Positions 1-8,691 of a DNA stretch of 13,051 bases are shown here, piece by piece. The translations under genes and the position numbers were made by a program. Origin of the DNA: Gymnopilus junonius (Eukaryota; Basidiomycota; Agaricomycetes; Agaricales; Galerinaceae); contig JADNYJ010000791.1 of the NCBI GenBank assembly GCA_015501075.1, forward strand, positions 1-13,051, written 5' to 3'. The first letter of the stretch is position 1. Each line of letters begins with the position of its first letter. The notes under the pieces are model-generated. The model searched no databases. It worked only from the letters and a program-made list of their open reading frames with translations, and was not told the origin of the DNA.

Positions 1-1250
1 CGGAAGCATCAGTTTCCACAATAATCAGATGGTCAGGAACCCAATGAGTAAGTATCAGAGCAGTTGTAAATGCTTTCTTGAGCTTGTTGAAGGCTTTTTG
101 AGCAGCGTCATTGAATTGCCAAGGGGTTCCTTTCCTAGTGAGTCAGGTGAGCGGAAAACGATGTCAGAGTAGTCGGAGATAAATCATTGGTAGAAATTGT
201 GAAACCTAAAAGGATTGAACATCCTTAATCTTCTTGGGTTCGGGCCAATCTTGGATAGTCTTGATCTTGCTTTCGTCCATCTTGAGGCCTTCTGGTGAAA
301 GAATGAATCCAAGGTAATTAACCATGTTTGTAGAGAAATTGCATTTGTCAGAGCGGGTGTACAGACCATGTTGTGAGACATTGGAGGACTTTGCGAATGT
401 GTTCCTTATGCTGGGTAGGATTATCAGAGTAGATCAGGATGTCATTGAGGTAAACGATGACAGACACATCTAGTAAATCACTTAGTATGTTGTTCATGAA
501 GCATTGAAAAATGGCAGGTGCATTGGACAGTCCAAATGGCATAACATTCCATTCAAACGATCCATAGCATGTTCGGAATGCTGTTTTCCATTCATCGCCT
601 TCCACTATGCAGACTAGGTGATAGGCATGTTGGAGGTTGATAGCCATATAGATGTGTGCTTTACCAGCAGTGGACAGGAGGTCGGAGATGAGCAGAAGTG
701 GATATCGGTCTTTCTTCATGATCTTGTTTAATCCTCTAAAATTGATGCAAAGTCATAGTGATCCATCCTTTTTGCAAATGAAAAGGATCGGAGTGCCATG
801 CGGAGAGGTTGAAGGTCAAATGAAACCGATTTGGAGGTGCTTGTCAATAAATTCTCAGAGGGATTGAAGTTCGGATTGCAAAAGAGAGTACATATTTCCA
901 ACAGGAGGGGAAGTGCCAGGTTCGAGATTGATCTTGAGGTCGTAAGGTCAATGGGGTGTGAGCATGTCAGCTTTAGATTTACTGAAGACATCTGCAAAGT
1001 CATGGTATTCAGGAGGAATACTAGACAGATCAGGTGCTTCATCAGAGATGGAAGCAGCATGAGTGGAGATAGCAGGATCAGAGAGGTGAACCATGAAACT
1101 TTGAGTGTCAGGTAACTTGCATGCTCTTGTGAAAGCAGCTGCATTGATTAGCGAGATGCAAGGCACATCAGAAGATGCTACAGAGGTCAGAGGTGTCAGA
1201 GGTGTAACCATAGGAGTTGGTGGAGGAAGCAGAGGGGTCAGAGGTTTCAA
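1..1250 (-). pseudogene. pol: gypsy reverse transcriptase and start of RNase H, catalytically dead
   Basis: The linker (IPPEYHDFADVFSKSKAD, about 1055-1000) leads into the RT palm and fingers down to about position 200. At 1-18 the first RNase H motif (ETDAS) is cut by the window edge. Family landmarks are [16 protein letters not shown] and MPFGLSNAP. Between about 950 and 740 there are four in-frame TGA codons, each where this family has arginine (before PYDLKI, EFIDKH, PSTSPHG and LCINF). Motif A has Asn instead of the metal-binding Asp (AAC at 636-638, in AINLQHAY) and motif C reads YLND instead of YxDD (441-452). Frameshifts follow at about 375 and 215. RT would copy element RNA into DNA in cytoplasmic particles; this copy cannot. 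Confidence 0.9.
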
Positions 1251-1416
1251 TAATGGAGGTGTAGGCAGCAGAGCTGGCCTATGGGATGACGTCAGAGCCA
1301 GGTTGTCAAGTAGTTCAGAAAGAAGTCGATACAGCCCAATTTCCAGTCAATCAATGGATTGTAGCAGAAGAGCCAGTTATATCCTAGAACCAGAACACAG
1401 GAGGAGTCCAGCGAGG

Positions 1417-1629
1417 TTACGAAAAAGTCAATGGTAATAGTTTCACCAGAGGGAAATGTAATCGGATGGAGAGGGTTTCAGTAATCATGTTGCCATAGGA
1501 GCCATCAATCAGTTTGAGCTTAACCGGATCGATCAGAGAAGGGAGTAAATTATTAGAACAGATAAAATGGGTATCAACAAAACAATGGCTAGAGCCAGAG
1601 TCAATTAACATTAGTGACTTAAGGTTGGG
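1417..1629 (-). pseudogene. pol: gypsy aspartic protease region of Pol
   Basis: The segment opens with LIDSGSSHCFVD, the D-S/T-G active-site signature of retropepsins; the catalytic Asp and the following Ser-Gly are intact. It lies in the frame entered by the -1 shift at 1770. A TGA at 1630-1632 separates the two parts. The frame is lost again at about 1455, where the flap/C-terminal half moves to another frame (an LGYNWL-type motif near 1380). The protease would normally mature the Gag-Pol polyprotein inside the particle. Confidence 0.85.
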
Positions 1630-1709
1630 TCAGAGCAGAGATGTTAATGAGAGTCGGAGAGAGTCGGGGTCAGAAAGAGCAGATGCATTGAGCCTTACTT
1701 CCTTCATAT

Positions 1710-1776
1710 GCACACAGCCAGTGTCAACATGATCCCCAGTGTGTGCGAAGGGATGAGGACTGCTGACTATTTTTTT
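1710..1776 (-). promoter_or_regulatory. candidate -1 ribosomal frameshift site at the gag-pol junction
   Basis: On the minus strand the gag frame reads TCA AAA AAA TAG, so A AAA AAA (1776-1770) is a slippery heptamer with the gag stop immediately after it. A -1 slip enters the frame that runs on into the protease (…KKIVSSPHP). About 23 nt downstream a perfect 7-bp stem is possible (1746-1740 with 1716-1710). That spacing is longer than the usual 5-9 nt. The element also has ordinary indels, so the A-run may simply be a mutational frameshift. Confidence 0.35.
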
Positions 1777-3052
1777 GAATCCTCGGTGCTGGGATTTGAA
1801 ACTTTGGCGGCATGTGCTTTTGCCTTGGAGGTGGAGGAAGTGGACTTCGGACACTCACTAGCTTGGTGTCCAAGTGATCCACAGAAGAGGCAGAGATTGT
1901 TGTCGAAGTGGCATTTGCATTCTTCGGCGGTCAGCTTGCCATCCTTGCCAAGTTTGTCGGAGATGGAGTCAGAGGTTTTCGAGCTGGAGGAGTTGCCCAA
2001 GTTGTTCTTGTGGTAGGAAGAGGATTGCAAGGACTTATTGTTGTTGTTGTTGTTATTGCCATGGTTGTGGTTTGAATGTTTGTCAGAGGACTTGTCAGAG
2101 GTATGATTGGATGGTTTGTCAGAGGACCTTTGTGCATTCTTGTCCTGTCAGGGCTTCTCATGGACATTCCCAGTAATGAGTGTCAATATCCTGGGCAAGC
2201 TCTCGAAGGTCTTCGAGAGTTTGTGGCTTGCCATGGCTAGCCATAATGTCCTTGATGCATTCCGCCAGACTGGAGTAGTAGCAGTGTCAGAGAGTGATGC
2301 TGTCCAGTGTGAGCGAATAGACAAGTGCTTGAACTCAACGTTGTACTTGATGATCCTTTGGTTCTCAGGCATCTTCAAGTTTTTGAGGGCTACAGCGGCA
2401 TCAGAGGTCAGATCGAACAGACCAAATTCAGACTTCAGCATGCCAATAAAGGCTTGCCAGTTGTCCATCCACAGTTCAATAGTTGTTGAGTCCAGTATTG
2501 CAGGCTCAAAAAATTCCATTGCAAGGCCGCGAAGATAGGAGAGGGCAAACATAACCTTGTCTTCATCGGCGGTGTAGGCGTGGTTGTTTTCGGAAGTAAA
2601 GGTTACACTGTAAAATAAAACCGTTGAGTTTCTGGGTGTCGGAGCCATCGAAGGTGTCGGGCTTGGGGCTTTGGTCTTGGTAACCTTAGGGCTATTGTGA
2701 TGCCTGAGCTCTTTGGTCATGAGCATCATGGCTTCAGCGAGATTTGGAGTGGGGTCTGGTCGGAGTTGTGATCAGAGTGATTGGAGTGGTGGGGGTCAAA
2801 ATTGTCGCCATCATCATCGGGGTTGGGTTCACCACCAGGGGAACCAGGAGCAGGAGGTGGCAATGGGTTGGGACTGGTTTGTCTCATTGATGAGGGTCCC
2901 GAGGGTAAGGGAGTCAGAGTGCTGAGGCTGGATGGAGGTTGTGTGTTTGGACAGTCAGGGTAGTCTCTGACATTCTGAATCATGATGGTGTGGGATTCAT
3001 TTTGTCCAGCTGCACGGGAGTTGGCAGTAGTATGGGATGTTGTGGTGGGCAT
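1767..3052 (-). pseudogene. gag: gypsy Gag (capsid/nucleocapsid), degenerate
   Basis: Gag forms the retrotransposon particle and binds its RNA. The likely start is ATG at 3052 (MPTTTSHTTANSR). The first ~100 residues are Pro/Asp-rich and disordered, ending ahead of position 2726 in one frame. The rest continues in another frame from about 2740 (…NLAEAMMLMTKEL), so a 1-nt indel splits the gene. A retrotransposon gag domain is recognisable at about 2600-2290, with aromatic and acidic residues around YLRGLAMEFF and WMDNWQAF. A TGA at about 2148 interrupts it, after which the same frame runs through an Asn-rich stretch encoded by a trinucleotide run near 2037-2056 and on to the CCHC zinc knuckle. 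The frame ends at TAG 1767-1769, directly after a run of seven A's. The function is lost or would need frameshifting. Confidence 0.85.
1851..1892 (-). other. CCHC zinc knuckle of Gag
   Basis: The residues read CLFCGSLGHQASEC, which fits C-x2-C-x4-H-x4-C, the nucleic-acid-binding nucleocapsid knuckle of retroelement Gag proteins. All four metal ligands are intact in this copy. Confidence 0.95.
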
Positions 3053-3089
3053 AGTCTGGAGTCCAGAAGCAGTATGAGTTCATATATAC

Positions 3090-3553
3090 TGTTAAGTTCT
3101 TGATGAAGGGAAGGCAGAGGGGGATCCACGTTAGAGCTACATCGAGTATGTCAGTGTCGAGTTGGTCTTAGCATAATGTATGTAGATGCAGGGTTGAGAC
3201 TTCAGCTTCAACATATGTGTTGCGCTCCATTGTCTGGATGTTGTCTCGAATTTCAGAGTCAGATCAGAATGAGAGAGCAGAGTAGAGAGTGTGGATTGAT
3301 TAATGAACAATATACAAACTGAGGTACCTAATAATAGTTCTAAGGTTTTTATACTATGGAGGAAACTAAGTGGAGACCATACATGTACTAGTGAGCAGGC
3401 AGATGTGTAAGTTATTCTGCGCTACTCGGAGTTGCCTAGCTACATGTAATCTAAGTGTCTACATGTTCCAGGACTTGTAGTACTTCGAGGGGATCATGAG
3501 GTCAGAGTTTGTATAGTCAGAGATCAGAGTTGGTCAGAGGCATGTATATAACA
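3090..3553 (-). repeat. LTR copy A (5' LTR of the gypsy element), CpG-decayed
   Basis: This 464-bp repeat starts tgttaagttct and ends tatataaca on the plus strand, giving TG…CA termini. It aligns along its length with 4907-5368 and 6318-6791, all in the same orientation. It lies directly upstream of gag for the minus-strand element. It has about 8 CpG where copy B has about 40. The outer 5 bp are accaa (3554-3558). The TATA-like box (GTATAAAAA on the minus strand, near 3343-3352) is conserved. Confidence 0.92.
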
Positions 3554-3802
3554 ACCAACACAGGCAACCAGCCCAATTTAGAAGTCCCTTGTATAAAAAG
3601 CCCTGGTGTGTCATGTATTGCATATTTCTCATAGCCTCTGCTGAGTCACTTAAGCACATGAAAGGTAGCAGCAACTGACCCATGCTGAAGTGTGGATCCT
3701 GAATTTGGCAAGAGAGCATAGGGCTAATGTTGTATTGAATGTTGTGTGTGGGGGATGGTGGTGGTAGAAAGGATGAATGCAATGGAGCAGGATTGGAGAG
3801 GG
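3554..3802 (-). other. 3' non-coding terminal region of the DIRS element
   Basis: No gene is seen. The segment lies between the recombinase stop and the inserted gypsy LTR. It should contain part of the terminal repeat. On the plus strand it holds gtataaaaag (3591-3600), a possible outward or antisense TATA box, preceded by ccctt. The remainder of the terminus probably lies beyond the gypsy insertion, outside the window. Confidence 0.4.
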
Positions 3803-4770
3803 TCAGTAAGATATGTGATAAAATTGGATGGCAGGTAATTGCAGCTCAGCATGGATAGTTGGGTTTTCACAAATGTATATCTTCCATGCAGAAGAGCTCC
3901 AATGACCAATAGCTTGAATGACTGATTCAGAAAGACCGAGACTTGCATAGTAAGTAGCAGCCCCAGCGTGAGCTGATTGTCCACCAAAATTGCAATTAAG
4001 GATGGTGAAAAACTTTGAATCCCACCAGGAGTGAGTAGGGATAGAACTGTCTTCATGGAGAAAGAGTGTGGAATGAGCTCGGTGGTGTTGATCACAAATA
4101 GTGATATATTTTCAGAGAAGGTTGACAGGGTCTGCAATTTCATGGCAGTTAAGGAGAATGTCTGTTCCATGATAAAAGAGATCGGCTTTGTGATAAGGGA
4201 GGCAGTACTGCATGCAGTTTTGAGTAAAAATGATAAATGAATGTTTAATAACCTTCTGTCAATCCCATTGACATTTGTCATTCTTCCAGACTAGTTCACT
4301 GGATTGATGGCAGCCATAGAAACAGCAAGAAAGAAGTGTAGCAAAAAGGATGTCATCATAGGACTTTGTAAGATAGGCAACGTCAAGGAAAGTTTGAAGA
4401 TGAGATAGTCATAGGGGTTTCTTACAACTAATGGGATTGGTGTGGACCTTTTTTGAACCACGGATGGTAGTTTGAACCAAAGGGTGAGAATGGTTGGCAT
4501 CAAAGTCAGGATAAATGTCTATGAGGAAATGTTGAACACCTGTTAGATATTTTGGGCCTGAAGCAATGACTTGAGAAGTGTAAGCAATGTAATGTGAGAG
4601 TGTTTGTGGGGTTGGTGTGAAAGGGAGTGAAAATTGTAGGCAGAATTTTATATAATCATGGGCACCCATCGAATAACCTTTGATAGTACTAATTTCAATG
4701 GCATTCAACTGAAGATGATGTGTTCATTCATCAAGAGAAGAGAGGATCATGTTAGGGTGAGCAACACGTG
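3803..4770 (-). pseudogene. tyrosine recombinase of the DIRS element, catalytic arginines lost
   Basis: This enzyme would integrate the circular DNA copy of the element by cutting and rejoining through a tyrosine. The N-terminal SAM-like DNA-binding part (…STIKGYSMGAHDYIKFCL) lies at about 4690-4420. The catalytic part follows as box I (…CHQSSELV, near 4290-4320), box II (GQSAHAGAATYYASLGLSE, near 3930-3980), then GHWSS, and the tyrosine in IYICENP (TAC at 3875-3877). The tyrosine is present, but box I Arg is Gln (4304-4306) and box II Arg is His (3968-3970). GRW has become GHW. TGA stops occur after KKPL (about 4410) and after CQWD (about 4255). The stop is TGA at 3803-3805. It lies downstream of RT/RNase H, possibly as part of one polyprotein. 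Confidence 0.88.
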
Positions 4771-4906
4771 GACCCTCATGATGCTTGCCTATGGCAGCTA
4801 AAAGCACCCCCTCCATTGCACCGGCAGAAGGTCTCGAGGTGGCTTGAATAGGCAGATGCAGATGGATGGAAATTTTCAATGGAATTCATCGAATAAAAGG
4901 TGAGAT

Positions 4907-5368
4907 TGTTAAGTTCTCGACGAAAGGAAGGCGGAGTAGGCAGAGGAGATCCACGTTGGAGCTACATCGGAGTACGTCGGTGTCGGAGTTGGTCTTAGCG
5001 TAACGTATGTAGACGTAGGTTGAGACTTCAGCTTCAACGTGTGTTGCGCTCCGTTGTCTGACGTTGTCTCGAATTTCGGAGTCGGATCGGAATGAGAGAG
5101 CGGAGTAGAGAGCGTGGATTGATTAACGAACAATATACGAACTAAGGTACTAATAATAGTTCTAAGGTTTTATACTACGGAGGAAACTAAGCGGAGACCG
5201 TACGTGTACTAGTGAGCAGGCAGACGTGTAAGTTACTCTGCGCTACTCGGAGTGACTAGCTACGTGTAATCTAAGTGTCTACGTGTTCGGACTTGTAGTA
5301 CTTCGAGGATCATGAGGTCGGAGTTCGTATAGTCGGAGATCGGAGTTGGTCGGAGGCGCATATAAACA
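4907..5368 (-). repeat. solo LTR copy B, young, with TSD gagat
   Basis: This 462-bp copy of the gypsy LTR has TG…CA ends, flanked by a perfect 5-bp target duplication gagat (4902-4906 and 5369-5373). No internal gypsy sequence is present, so it is a solo LTR, most simply left by recombination between two LTRs. It keeps about 40 CpG dinucleotides, whereas copies A and C keep about 8 and 5 at the aligned sites. It is inserted in the RNase H end of the DIRS element. Confidence 0.96.
5168..5175 (-). promoter_or_regulatory. TATA box of the gypsy LTR family (copy B)
   Basis: The minus strand reads GTATAAAA about 200 bp into the LTR, and the same box is conserved in copies A and C. It is the likely start of the U3/R promoter for minus-strand transcription. 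Upstream of it (5310-5356) the motif CTCCGA recurs, possibly as activator sites. Confidence 0.5.
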
Positions 5369-6317
5369 GAGATAACAAATCTGCCTTCACATTTGATTTG
5401 CCCTCAATATACCTAATATGGAGATCAATTCCAGATCAAAGCATGATGTTGGCAACTCTGAGGAGAACAGCATTGTGCATAGACTCATCTGCTGCTAGGC
5501 AATTGAAAACACCAACAGAATCCAAACTGTCTGTAAAGAGAAGGATATGTCATGGTGGACAAGGAAGGTTGGTGAGATGATATAATGCCAACATGATAGT
5601 GATCAATTCTAAAAAGAATATGTTGACTTTTGGAGAATTTTGTTGGGGAGTATGCTGATAAGCGTAGCCTTTGTTTTCAAAGGTGTAAGCAATCCTATCA
5701 TTGAGAGCTGCATCTGTGTAAATTGTGACATCAGCATCAGCATCTGACCATAAGCCCTGATCAACAAAATGAATGCTGATGGACTGGGGAATGATGGTGG
5801 CCAACCAGGAGAGATCGGAGTGGACAGTGGCATTAATGAAGATGTAAGGATTGCCTGTTTTGTCACTCGTTTTATGGTACAGTTCAGAAAGTGCAGGTTG
5901 ACCCATGGGAGGACATTGAGTAACCAGTTGAGGTATCCTCCAAGATGCTTCCACTCCTGAAGTTTTGCTTTATGGTTGGGCAAAGTAAGGAAAGACTCAA
6001 TTTTGCTGATGACATCAGTAATGGAGTCAGGAGACAGGCTGATGCTTCTGCAGTTGATGTCAATGTAGAAACCAATGATTTTGAGGACATCACCATGCTC
6101 CTGCTTTTTGTCATCAAAGGCACATGAAATCAAATCCCATAGGTGAAGTAGTTGGACTTGACAATGAGGATGGAGTTGTCCATGGTAGTATTCCAAGTTA
6201 TAGCAAAGTCCCAACCAAAGAAGTTATCCATATATACATACAGTCCATCAATGAAGAGTTTATGAATTGCAATCCAACAGATCAGCCCAGAAACAGCACA
6301 CCAACATTGAGGGGATG

Positions 6318-6791
6318 TGTTAAGTTCTCGATGGTCTAAACAAAGGGAAGGCAGAGGGGATCCACATTGGAGCTACATTGGAGTACATCGGTGTTGGAGT
6401 TGGTTTTAGCATAACATATGTAGATGTAGGGTTGAGACTTCAGCTTCAATATATGTGTTGTGCTCTGTTGTCTGGACATTGTCTCAAATTTCAGAGTTGG
6501 ATTGGAATGAGAGAGCAGAGCAGAGAGCGTGGATTGATTAATGAACAATATATGAACTAAGGTACCTAATAATAGTTCTAAGGTTTTTATACTATGGAGG
6601 AAACTAAGTGGAGACTGTATGTGTACTAGTGAGCAGGCAGACATGTAAGTTATTCTGCACTACTCAGAGTTGTCTAGCTACATGTAATCTAAGTGTCTAT
6701 GTGTTCCGGGACTTGTAGCATTTTGAGGAGATCATGAGGTCAGAGTTCATATAGTCGGAGATCAGAGTTGGTCAGAGGTGCATATATAACA
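6318..6791 (-). repeat. solo LTR copy C, old, with TSD ggatg
   Basis: This 474-bp copy of the same LTR has TG…CA ends, flanked by a perfect 5-bp duplication ggatg (6313-6317 and 6792-6796). It is heavily CpG-decayed (about 5 CpG). It interrupts the DIRS RT between RNRAS and PQCWC, immediately before motif C. The upstream frame runs on into the LTR and produces nonsense. Confidence 0.96.
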
Positions 6792-7655
6792 GGATGCTCT
6801 GTTCCTGAAGACAAGTTTTTGAATGACATGAAGTTGACCATCAACCTTGACTACCTGTCGAAGCTGCCAAATAGGATGAGCAGGTAGATTGAGAAAGGCA
6901 GATGCTACATCAGACTTGAAGGTGACCAGGCATCTGTTAGGATGGTTCCATCTAGCATTTTGTAACTCTTGCCTGAAAGGATGCATATTGTTGTATTTGA
7001 CATGGCCTTCTTCTTTTGGAATAGAATCATTGAGACCAGAACTTTTATGATCAGTCACAATGCATGGCTTCCCATGTTGCCATGCCATGAACATGGGAGA
7101 AAGCTTCATTCCAGGAAGAAGTTCAGTAGTTGGTAGAGGCTGAGACCATCTACCATTGTTAACCTCTTTGTCATGAAAAAGACAGAGAGCTTCAAAATCA
7201 CAGTCTTCAGTAATGAAGTTTTCATCAATTTTTTTTGTTCTGGTTTCCATTCTCCTTCAGCAAATGGCCAAAAACCTTCATGCAATCCATTCATGACAGA
7301 TTTGACAAAAGGCTGATTTGGGTGATCTTGAAGCAGTGATTCAAACTTGTTGACATTGAAAGGAGTTTCAACTTTAATAGTGTCTCACATTGCTTCAAGC
7401 AAAGAAAGAATTTCAGGGTTTTCAGATGATGAATTTGGTGGAGAAACAAATGGTGGTGCAAACTCGGTATAGTGGGCAGAAGGTGAAATTATATTGAGGT
7501 CGGAATTGGACCATACATATCCTCTATGAAAATAAGGAGCCTCTAATATGGTCTTGTATTTGCATTTGCATAAAGGGTTAGATAAAGTTCTAGGCCCTTG
7601 AGCTGCTTCTTCCACTCATTGTGCTGCTTCTGCCAACTGCTTTTCCATGGTGAGC
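6792..7655 (-). pseudogene. DIRS reverse transcriptase N-terminal part
   Basis: This is the start of the RT/RNase H ORF, upstream of solo LTR C on the coding strand. The N-terminal block reads KCKYKTILEAPYF and VWSNSDL (7570-7490). A TGA follows LEAM (about 7385), and then comes GFWPFAEGEW (about 7275). An A8 run near 7228-7235 marks a frame change. The RT core follows: LLPGMKLSPMFMAW, VTDHKSSGLND and motif A FKSDVASAFLNLP, where the catalytic Asp is intact. Typical family landmarks are HPIWQLRQVV and the final LVFRNRAS, where the LTR is inserted. The first start codon is uncertain because the frame near 7600 is broken. The ORF overlaps or abuts the end of the gag-like ORF. Confidence 0.87.
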
Positions 7656-7740
7656 TTAGAGGTGAGTATAGCACACCTCATGGTCTCTGGCTTGGTGCTG
7701 TTTGCCACATTCACAGCAGACCCCATGCTTGCACTGACCA

Positions 7741-7758
7741 CATCAGAAGAAATACACC
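7741..7758 (+). repeat. left terminal inverted repeat of the TIR element
   Basis: The sequence is catcagaagaaatacacc, an exact reverse complement of 8692-8709. Similarity continues less perfectly inward (ctttcggcactt against ctttcgacactt). Confidence 0.9.
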
Positions 7759-8035
7759 CCATATGCTTTCGGCACTTATACTTTCAAGGCCCTTGCGGGC
7801 TACTTCTACTTTCAATCATTACACTTCTGCATGCCTTTCACTTTCGAGTCAGTACATACGCAATGGATGTCATACCTTTCAGCGATTTCAATTGAAAGAC
7901 GCGAAATTGACCAAGTCCCAAACATGCCAAGGACAGGAATTGAATGCTCAGCCATGTCAAAAAGATCAGCACTGCTTACCACTCGGTTATCAAGACATAT
8001 TATATTTGGCTACATGATACTCTCAAGCTTCTCTC

Positions 8036-8457
8036 ATGGCCGCTGACCAGTAAGCTGCTTTGTCCCGAAGCACGTGTAGGACTCAACCCCTCGATCCCAT
8101 TCCTTAGTCTCGCTTACCACTATCTTCTCGTCCACTATCTCTACGGCCCCTACATCATGCGTCGAACTCTTCCTGTCTTGCGGTAAGCCCGAGCAATGCG
8201 ATCAACATTGAAAATTTGATGTTGATTACTGTTTGTATCGTCTAGGACAAATGATAGAGACTGAAGGCTTTCCTGACGATAACCGGTCCTGCTCTCAAGA
8301 GGCTGCCTGGTAAAAGAGGTTGAGGTCATCGTCAGGTGATGACGCTTCCTCGGAAGCTGCTGCCGACGTCAAGGATGAGGACAAGGAGTCGGATTTTGAG
8401 GTCGAGGATGACGCCGGTGATGCTATGGATACTGCTGAGGATGTCAAAGAAGAGTGA
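8036..8457 (+). pseudogene. possible captured or chimeric gene fragment inside the TIR element
   Basis: The last part (8319-8457) reads as an acidic C-terminus rich in Asp/Glu/Ala/Ser (SSEAAADVKDEDKES … TAEDVKEE) ending in TGA 8455-8457. A TAA at 8311 in the same frame means it needs a splice acceptor between. One model fits simple rules: ATG GCC GCT GAC CA at 8036-8049; intron 8050-8107 (gtaagc…ttag); exon 8108-8182; intron 8183-8318 (gtaagc…gag). It stays in frame for 75 codons. The protein is not recognised; the middle exon is hydrophobic and Tyr/Leu-rich. The codon and CpG content resemble host genes, not the decayed elements. It could be host exons captured by the transposon, or chance open frames. 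Confidence 0.28.
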
Positions 8458-8691
8458 GGGTCCACCATCCCTGTTGTAATTCTCAAATTTCATTCATTTT
8501 GCCGACGCTCTCATCACTTTTGAGAGGCACAAATGATCAATTTGGTAAATAGCTAATACACCTTTTCAATCACTTTTAACCCTGCACAACTGACGAGACC
8601 TTTCGCAAGGTTTCGGGACCTTCTTTTCAAAAGTGTCCAATAGTTTCACACTTTCACACTTGCAAAAGTGTTGCAAGTGTCGAAAGTTGGT

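Larger units (their letters stand above)
1..3553 (-). mobile_element. Ty3/gypsy LTR retrotransposon, degenerate, 3' part outside window
   Basis: On the minus strand the order is 5' LTR (3090-3553), gag, zinc knuckle, aspartic protease, reverse transcriptase and the first RNase H residues, which is the Ty3/gypsy order. The left window edge cuts the element inside RNase H, so integrase and the 3' LTR are not visible and a chromodomain cannot be assessed. The reading frame changes at least at about 2730, 1770, 1455 and 375, and carries several TGA stops. The body is CpG-poor while TpG/CpA is abundant. The 5 bp outside the LTR (3554-3558, accaa) should recur beyond the missing 3' LTR. The RT resembles the common Agaricomycete gypsy lineage; that is recognition from memory, not a search. 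It is not autonomous as it stands. Confidence 0.93.
4776..6317 (-). pseudogene. DIRS reverse transcriptase C-terminal part and RNase H, split by LTR B
   Basis: This continues the RT frame directly after solo LTR C. It begins PQCWCAVSGLICWIAIHKL and reaches motif C at 6223-6234, which reads YMDN instead of YMDD. The thumb/connection region (GFYIDINCRSISLSPDSI) follows, then a frame change near 5900 inside LPWGxPAL. RNase H keeps its three acidic landmarks: YTDAA (about 5725), FFLEL (about 5615) and FTDSLDS (about 5530). A TGA follows PCPP (about 5550) and another follows NIML (about 5430). The domain's end (ADLLS) is interrupted by LTR B at 5373 and resumes below 4907 (LLFDEF…). RNase H would degrade the RNA template during cDNA synthesis. 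Confidence 0.87.

Noticed and set aside
652..1437. Plus-strand ORFs over the gypsy pol region (652-867, 831-1115, 1105-1437)
   Set aside because: They are antisense shadows of RT and protease-linker sequence; no motif on the plus strand, while minus-strand frames carry clear family motifs.
2037..2056. Trinucleotide run (ttg repeats) as a microsatellite of interest
   Set aside because: It simply encodes an Asn-rich stretch in Gag on the minus strand.
3060..3089. A tRNA primer-binding site next to LTR A
   Set aside because: The bases following the LTR on the minus strand (gtatatatgaactcatact) do not match a tRNA 3' end I recognise; self-priming or decay is possible but unsupported.
3724..4281. 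Long minus-strand ORF of 185 codons as an intact protein
   Set aside because: It is out of frame with the tyrosine recombinase motifs; the real recombinase is in the neighbouring frame with stops.
7228..7235. A8 run in the DIRS RT as a second programmed frameshift
   Set aside because: It lies inside the RT ORF, not at an ORF junction, and no adjacent stop or stem supports programming; a homopolymer indel is simpler.
7598..8046. Plus-strand ORFs 7598-8017 and 7831-8046 as genes
   Set aside because: The first crosses the boundary of the TIR element and the end of the DIRS gag-like ORF, so it is a chimera of unrelated sequences. The second has no recognisable motif.
8295..8486. Minus-strand Ser-rich ORF opposite the acidic exon
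   Set aside because: Ser-rich low-complexity sequence is what the complement of Asp/Glu-rich codons gives; the plus-strand acidic reading is the more natural one.
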